Source: CAZFER01 sp964517495 (GTDB lineage Bacteria > Hinthialibacterota > Hinthialibacteria > Hinthialibacterales > Hinthialibacteraceae). Taken from it: a stretch of 28,040 nucleotides of DNA. Position 1 is the first letter of the stretch, and every line of letters begins with the position of its first letter. The translations under genes and the position numbers were made by a program. Of the stretch, positions 23,299-28,040 are shown piece after piece. The stretch covers positions 1 through 28,040 of the forward strand of contig CAZFER010000079.1 in assembly GCA_964517495.1 (NCBI GenBank), in the 5' to 3' direction. The notes beneath the pieces were generated by a model. It did no database searches. It was not told the DNA's origin and saw only the letters and a list, made by a program, of their open reading frames with translations.

Positions 23299-24320
23299 AC
23301 GGACGGGAACGTATTTTAGCCGCCATCGATAATTCACCCATTGATTCATTGCCTTTTATGCCTATCACCATGATGTTCGCTGCCGATCAAATCGGTAAGC
23401 CCTATGGTGAATATGCGTTGGATTATCGCGTTTTGGTGGAAGGGCAAATTAAAACTGCTGAGATCTTTGACATTGATCAGGTCTCCTGTATATCCGATCC
23501 CGCCCGTGAAGCGGCCGATTTAGGCGCTGCAGTTGAGTATTATGATAATCAACCGCCTGCCATTAACGAAAATAAGGCGTTGTTATCGGATAAAACCAAA
23601 CTGGCTGATCTCAAAATTCCTGATCCACTGCAGGGACGGCGTATGTCTGATCGGGTTCATGCCGCTTCCGCCCTTAAAGAGCGAGTGGGGCAAGAGAAAC
23701 TGGTCGAAGGTTGGGTGGAAGGCCCCTGTGCGATGGCTGCTGACTTGCGCGGCATTAATAATCTCATGCTGGATTTTTACGATGATCCCACCTTTGTGCG
23801 TGATCTCTTCGAGTTCGTGGTGGAAATGGAAATCAACTTTGCCAAACATCAGGTTGAAGCGGGCGTGGATTACATTGGCATCGGTGATGCCGCCGCTTCG
23901 TTGGTAAACAAAAAAGTTTATGATGAGTTTGTTTGGCCTTATGAGAAAAAATTGGTTGATGGCCTTCATAACCTTGGCACCAAAGTCCGCTTGCATATTT
24001 GCGGTAAAACCCGCCGTTTTTATGAAGAAATGGGGAAACTGGGTTGTGAGATTGTCGATTTGGATTGGATGAATCCCCTGGATGAAGCCCGGAAGGCGAT
24101 GGGCGGTCAGCAAATCTTGTTGGGCAATATTGATCCTGTCAATGTTTTACGCGATGGTAATCCTGATTCGGTCTATCAAGCAATTGCAGAATGCCATCAA
24201 CACGCTGGTCAGCGTTATATTGTAGGCGCCGGGTGTGAAGTCACCCGTGATACTTCACCGGATAATGTCAATGCCATGCTTCGCTATGCCCGTTCCCACA
24301 AACCAGCTGATCTAACATAA
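23295..24320 (+). CDS. MtaA/MtbA-like methylcobamide:thiol methyltransferase (URO-D family)
   Basis: A 341-residue URO-D-fold protein of the MtaA/MtbA/CmuA branch, which takes the methyl group from a corrinoid protein to a thiol such as coenzyme M, or to tetrahydrofolate in some bacterial relatives. The Zn ligand pattern is present: H234-x-C236 in LHICGKT, and C314 in GAGCEV. DAAASLV (around 197-203) and GNIDPVNVL near the end of the barrel match the family. It overlaps the previous gene by four bases and is followed by the activator after 7 nt. The acceptor cannot be read from sequence, since bacteria of this kind seldom use coenzyme M. Confidence 0.88.
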   Translation: MNGRERILAAIDNSPIDSLPFMPITMMFAADQIGKPYGEYALDYRVLVEGQIKTAEIFDIDQVSCISDPAREAADLGAAVEYYDNQPPAINENKALLSDKTKLADLKIPDPLQGRRMSDRVHAASALKERVGQEKLVEGWVEGPCAMAADLRGINNLMLDFYDDPTFVRDLFEFVVEMEINFAKHQVEAGVDYIGIGDAAASLVNKKVYDEFVWPYEKKLVDGLHNLGTKVRLHICGKTRRFYEEMGKLGCEIVDLDWMNPLDEARKAMGGQQILLGNIDPVNVLRDGNPDSVYQAIAECHQHAGQRYIVGAGCEVTRDTSPDNVNAMLRYARSHKPADLT

Positions 24321-24327
24321 GCCAGCA

Positions 24328-25848
24328 ATGACGAGCCAGGTCCAAATTGAACTATATCCGCTAGGCTGCAAACTCACAGTCGAAAAAGGTGCTCCACTAC
24401 AAGATGTTTTATTCCCGTATGGGGTTGAATTCCCCTGTGGGGGCCAAGGCATGTGCCGGGGTTGCCGAATTAAACTCCTTAAAGGCAATCTTCCTGTTAC
24501 ATCAGAACAGCAACATACACTCACATCGGATGAACTGGCAGCAGGTTGGCGTTTGGCGTGCCAATGCAACGCGGAAACCGATTTGGTTATTGCCCTTGAA
24601 CAATGGGATATCTCAATCCTCGCGGATCAAACCCAATTTGAGTTCACCCCACGAGATGGTTTTGGCATTGCGATTGACGTCGGTACAACCACGATTGCAG
24701 CTCAGCTCCTGGATATGCGGTCTGGGAGTATTCTTGCCGTAGCAGGAACACTCAATCCACAAGCCCAATTTGGGCAGGATATCATGAGCCGGGTACATTA
24801 TGCGGTTGAACATGATAATGACGGCAAACTAACATTGTTGATCCGCAATGAGATTAGAAACATCATTTATCAACTGATACAGTCAGCATCCATTCCCGAA
24901 AATCAACTCAAGCAAATCATATTGGTGGGGAATACGGTCATGTATCATCTTTTTTGCGGGATCGATCCGGCTCCCCTTTCTCATTATCCATTCGAGCCTG
25001 AACAAACGGATATTCAATATTTATCCAACCATGCATTGGATTGGGATTTAAGTAGCAATCCGGAAATATGCTTCATCTCATGCCTGGGGGGCTTTGTGGG
25101 AAGCGATTTGTTAGCGGGTATCTTTGCGCTTAAGATGCATGAGCGTGACTCACGAACGGCTTTGATGGATTTAGGAACTAACGGGGAGATTGTCATTGGC
25201 TCTCGTGAACGCATTGTCTGTGCTTCAACCGCGGCTGGACCTGCATTTGAAGGGGCGCGCATCTCAATGGGAATGCGTGCTTCGACGGGTGCTATCTCAA
25301 GTGTACGAATTAAAAACAATGAGATGGAATACCATGTGCTTGGTAATGTCTTCCCAAAAGGGATTTGCGGCAGCGGGCTTGTTGATACCGTTGCAGCGGG
25401 ATTAACACTTGGGAAAATTGAATCCAATGGCCGGTTTTCCAATAAGGAGAAAGAACTTTTGCTTGCTTCTCCAGTTAGGCTTCTCCAGCGCGATATTCGT
25501 GAACTCCAACTCGCCAAGGGGGCCATTGCAGCGGGAGTTCGGATTCTTTTAAACCATATGGATATTCATGAGAGTGAACTGAGCCGTCTTTATCTGGCTG
25601 GAGCATTTGGCAATTATATCAATCCCAAAAGCGCCCAACGCATAGGATTGATCAAATTCCCCACTGATAAGATAGTGCCATTTGGTAATACCGCTTTGCT
25701 GGGAGCAAAGTTATTGTTATTTCAAAAAGACGGTCCTGAAGCGATTTGCCAGATGATCAAACAAAAAACCGAGCATATTTCTCTCAATGAATATCCTCAA
25801 TTTGAGAATATATATATTGAAGAGATGAGGTTTCCTGATGCGGATTAA
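24328..25848 (+). CDS. Reductive activator of corrinoid proteins (RACo/ASKHA family)
   Basis: A 506-residue activator that uses ATP and an electron to return inactive Co(II) corrinoid to Co(I). The N-terminal 2Fe-2S ferredoxin domain has C37-x5-C43-x2-C46 (FPCGGQGMCRGC) and C78 (WRLACQC). After about residue 105 an ASKHA/actin-like ATPase fold (DUF4445) follows: AIDVGTTTIAAQLLD (about 113-127), then LVGNTVMYHLFCG, LMDLGTNGEIVIG, and LYLAGAFGNYI near the end. RACo proteins are often about 600 residues; this is shorter, and there is no C-terminal 4Fe-4S pair as in RamA. It is the last gene of the operon, and its stop lies 6 bp from the stop of the convergent GT9 gene. It presumably serves both corrinoid carriers. 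Confidence 0.9.
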   Translation: MTSQVQIELYPLGCKLTVEKGAPLQDVLFPYGVEFPCGGQGMCRGCRIKLLKGNLPVTSEQQHTLTSDELAAGWRLACQCNAETDLVIALEQWDISILADQTQFEFTPRDGFGIAIDVGTTTIAAQLLDMRSGSILAVAGTLNPQAQFGQDIMSRVHYAVEHDNDGKLTLLIRNEIRNIIYQLIQSASIPENQLKQIILVGNTVMYHLFCGIDPAPLSHYPFEPEQTDIQYLSNHALDWDLSSNPEICFISCLGGFVGSDLLAGIFALKMHERDSRTALMDLGTNGEIVIGSRERIVCASTAAGPAFEGARISMGMRASTGAISSVRIKNNEMEYHVLGNVFPKGICGSGLVDTVAAGLTLGKIESNGRFSNKEKELLLASPVRLLQRDIRELQLAKGAIAAGVRILLNHMDIHESELSRLYLAGAFGNYINPKSAQRIGLIKFPTDKIVPFGNTALLGAKLLLFQKDGPEAICQMIKQKTEHISLNEYPQFENIYIEEMRFPDAD

Positions 25849-25854
25849 AGCCAT

Positions 25855-26850
25855 TTATTCCAAGGGAACGAGCGTATCTATTAAGGCGGATACATCATCA
25901 GGTGTTGCATCCAATTTTAAATAATGCGGTCTACCCCATGTACCGGTTCGGTTGGGATCTGTGGGTCCATACAGGGCGATGATTTGTTTATTTAAAGCCC
26001 CGGCAATTTGTGATGGACCGGTATCTCCTCCAACCACCAAACCTGAACTGCGGATCAATTCCACCATTTCGGGAATGGTTGTGGGTGGACCAAGGGATAC
26101 ATTTTTTTCAGATGAAGGTAGGATCATGCTTTTAGCCCGTTGCAGTTGTCCGGGGCCATGTAATATAACCGCCTTTCTGCCTTGATTCGCTAAATTTTCA
26201 CCTAATTGAGCAAACGATGAATCTCCCCATTCCTTTTCAGCTCGGCTGCAAAAGGGTATAAATAAGATGTAACGGTTTTTATCCAATCCTTGTTGAGCCA
26301 ACCATTTATTGATACGGGCATCAGCCAGTTTATGCATTGGCAAGGTGAAATCCACATCTGGTTGTTTGATGCCCAATATACCAAGCAAATGAAGATTGCG
26401 CATAAAGATGGATTGCACCTCAGGTTGAGGCAGCACTTTGACGTTATTAAACCAAAGACTTAATTCTTTGCCCTCACCTTTTCCATGCCCAATTCGCCAG
26501 CGAGATCCTGATAAATAAGCGATTACAGAACTCTTTGTATTGCTTTGCACATCAATGGCCATATCAAAACGGCGCAATCGTAAATGGCGTATAAATCGCC
26601 GTGCTTCTTTGGCTTTGATACGCCATGATTTTAACGTTTTCCAGCGCTTTCGGGGAAAGATAATGAGTTCATCCAAGCCGGAAAGATTTTGTAGCAAAGG
26701 GGCAAAATGGTCTTGAACCACCCATGCTAAATGCGCCTTCGGATACGCTTTTCGCAGGGCATGAAAAACGGGTATTGCATTAACACAATCCCCCAATGCA
26801 GATAACCGTACGAGCAAAATTCGCTCGATTTGATGGGATTTAATTCTCAT
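25855..26850 (-). CDS. Glycosyltransferase family 9 (heptosyltransferase-like)
   Basis: A 331-residue GT9 enzyme of the WaaC/WaaF type, which adds heptose or a related sugar to lipid A core, or to another surface glycan. The N-terminus has the family signature ILLVRLSALGDCVNAIPVF (11-29). The C-terminal nucleotide-sugar domain has VVGGDTGPSQIAGAL and IIALYGPTDPNRTG. No membrane segment is seen; such enzymes work at the inner face of the inner membrane. TGAGG precedes the ATG at 26850 by 7 nt. It is convergent with the corrinoid operon, and only 6 bp separate the two stop codons, so no ordinary terminator fits between them. The exact sugar cannot be told. Confidence 0.9.
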   Translation of the reverse strand: MRIKSHQIERILLVRLSALGDCVNAIPVFHALRKAYPKAHLAWVVQDHFAPLLQNLSGLDELIIFPRKRWKTLKSWRIKAKEARRFIRHLRLRRFDMAIDVQSNTKSSVIAYLSGSRWRIGHGKGEGKELSLWFNNVKVLPQPEVQSIFMRNLHLLGILGIKQPDVDFTLPMHKLADARINKWLAQQGLDKNRYILFIPFCSRAEKEWGDSSFAQLGENLANQGRKAVILHGPGQLQRAKSMILPSSEKNVSLGPPTTIPEMVELIRSSGLVVGGDTGPSQIAGALNKQIIALYGPTDPNRTGTWGRPHYLKLDATPDDVSALIDTLVPLE

Positions 26851-27054
26851 TCCTTAACCTCAATTAATGATGGCAGCATTAAACGAGCCTTTATGATTGA
26901 GGTCAATCCTTACATAAAATAACCGAATTTTATTGTGTAACATATCGTGCATTTTTGGAATTTGATGTAAAGTCCTCTTGTAAAATCTCATTTTTTTTGC
27001 CTTAATACATTAGATATATTTCTATTTCGAACTACGGAAAAGGCTATCAAATTC

Positions 27055-27678
27055 ATGAAATTACTGGTGGATAATCAACCCGCTGAAATCATCGAAACGC
27101 AAGAAACATCTTTAAACGAAGTCATTGAACGGATTTCCAATGACTTGCAAGAGCAGAACCGGGTCATCAGCGAAATTTATGTCAATGGACGAATGATGAC
27201 CGGCTGGAATGATGAAACCTTGTCTTCAATGAAGGTCGGGACGTGTGATAGCATGCGCTTGATTTCAGAAGAACCCCGTAAACTGGCGCATAAAGTGCTC
27301 TATGATATCGCCGGATTTATGGGGAATATTCAGAATGCCCTGGTGGAGTGTTCCACAAAAATTCAATCCCGCAACGAACAGGAAGGATTGCAAATACTTG
27401 AAACCATTACATCAACCTGGGCGGAACTATATATGGGCTTGCAAAAAGCCATCGCGGTTACTGGCGTTGGGTTTGAGAACATCTTTGTGGAGGGGAAGTC
27501 GTTTTCTCAAATCAATGAAGAAATTCACCAATATCTTGATGATGTTTCTGAGCTGGTCCAGGAGCAACAATTTCTTGAATTATCCGATGTTCTTGAATAT
27601 GAAATTGCCCCCCGTGTTCCCCAAATCCGCGAAGGTATTTACAAATTAATCAAAGAAACAGAAAAAAAACCTCATTAA
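27055..27678 (+). CDS. Unknown cytoplasmic protein, two-part
   Basis: A 207-residue protein with no signal peptide or membrane segment. The first 75 or so residues look beta-rich (MKLLVDNQPAEII, ISEIYVNGRMMTGWNDETLS, MRLIS), like a small ubiquitin-like or regulatory domain. The rest (about 78-200) is helical, with ALVECSTKIQSRNEQEGLQI, then FENIFVEGKSFSQINEE and EIAPRVPQIREGIYKLI. The first part recalls small proteins encoded near flagellar or secretion genes in other bacteria, but no such genes are seen here. I cannot name a family. AAAAGG lies about 12 nt before the ATG. The gene lies just before the tRNA-Thr and tuf genes. Confidence 0.7.
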   Translation: MKLLVDNQPAEIIETQETSLNEVIERISNDLQEQNRVISEIYVNGRMMTGWNDETLSSMKVGTCDSMRLISEEPRKLAHKVLYDIAGFMGNIQNALVECSTKIQSRNEQEGLQILETITSTWAELYMGLQKAIAVTGVGFENIFVEGKSFSQINEEIHQYLDDVSELVQEQQFLELSDVLEYEIAPRVPQIREGIYKLIKETEKKPH

Positions 27679-27727
27679 GCGGTGTGTACACCTTCCTCTT
27701 GTGAATAGTGATTATATTCTCTATTCC

Positions 27728-27756
27728 TTGACAGTCTTGGCACCGCTATTTATCAT
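27728..27756 (+). promoter_or_regulatory. Strong sigma70-type promoter before tRNA-Thr/tuf
   Basis: TTGACA (27728-27733) and TATCAT (27751-27756) are separated by exactly 17 nt, ending 36 nt before the tRNA. It should drive tRNA-Thr and, by read-through, tuf. Confidence 0.8.
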
Positions 27757-27791
27757 TATTTGCTAATTTGTTGTTTAGAATAGGTTACTTT

Positions 27792-27864
<73 letters not shown>

Positions 27865-27985
27865 CTGATATTTTTGTCAATTCAAAGCAGTGTTCTGTTG
27901 TACCCCTTACGAATGAACAGAATAATGTGAACAGAACTGCTTCACCTTAATGTTTAAGGAAAAAAGTTGAAAGAAAGGGACCAAC

Positions 27986-28040
27986 ATGGCGAAGCAAAAA
28001 TTTGAACGGAAAAAGCCTCACGTGAATGTGGGGACAATTG
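27986..28040 (+). CDS. tuf: Elongation factor Tu, 5' end only
   Basis: From an ATG at 27986, 18 codons run to the window end, reading MAKQKFERKKPHVNVGTI, the invariant start of EF-Tu, the GTPase that brings aminoacyl-tRNA to the ribosome. AAAGGGA lies 5 nt before the ATG. The P-loop and all other motifs are outside the window. It lies 121 nt after tRNA-Thr, probably in the same transcript. Confidence 0.95.
   Translation, partial: MAKQKFERKKPHVNVGTI

Noticed and set aside
27681..27694. GGTGT...ACACC inverted repeat as terminator after the 207-aa gene
   Set aside because: The arms are only five bases and no T run follows.

Overview
The window looks like a chromosomal contig from a Gram-negative, probably anaerobic bacterium. 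It has an LPS-type heptosyltransferase, several proteins with signal peptides, and a long operon for oxygen-sensitive corrinoid chemistry. The secreted protein with a P domain, FG-GAP repeats, a Pro/Thr linker and a dockerin-like tail, together with the many unrecognised secreted proteins, suggests an uncultivated lineage rather than a model proteobacterium. I cannot name the phylum from sequence alone.

Left part (1-5700, mostly minus strand). After a partial unknown gene come an RNase HII-YraN fusion and a complete branched-chain amino acid operon, ilvB-ilvH-ilvC. The operon has a sigma70-type promoter, a 29-residue leader peptide with six consecutive Val codons, a complete set of mutually exclusive RNA stems ending in an intrinsic terminator (a classical attenuator), and a terminator after ilvC.

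Middle part (5800-18230). A two-gene pterin operon (FolM/PTR1-type reductase plus FolX-type epimerase) ends in a strong terminator. It is followed by two unknown secreted proteins on the minus strand, an AT-rich gap, and a large fucokinase/GDP-fucose pyrophosphorylase gene that lies between two direct copies of a roughly 98-bp dispersed repeat. Then come a secreted unknown protein, uvrB, and an extracellular repeat protein whose start lies inside the end of uvrB. At 18245-18546 there is a genetic scar: a BrnA-like antitoxin pseudogene with an 11-bp duplication frameshift, joined tail to tail to the first nine codons of a DUF2283-like gene.

Right part (18736-25848, plus strand). This is the most distinctive region, a corrinoid methyl-transfer operon. 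It encodes a URO-D-family protein lacking the usual His-x-Cys motif, a 56-residue unknown protein, two paralogous corrinoid carriers, a Zn-type homocysteine methyltransferase, a DUF1638 protein, an MtaA/MtbA-like URO-D protein with its metal ligands, and a 2Fe-2S/ASKHA reductive activator. Together these could take a methyl group from an unidentified donor to a corrinoid and on to homocysteine and/or another thiol, with ATP-dependent rescue of oxidised cobalt. No MttB, MtaB or MtvB-type substrate enzyme is present, so the donor is unknown.

The window closes with a convergent GT9 heptosyltransferase, an unknown 207-residue protein, and a good promoter driving tRNA-Thr(GGT) followed by the start of tuf (EF-Tu).
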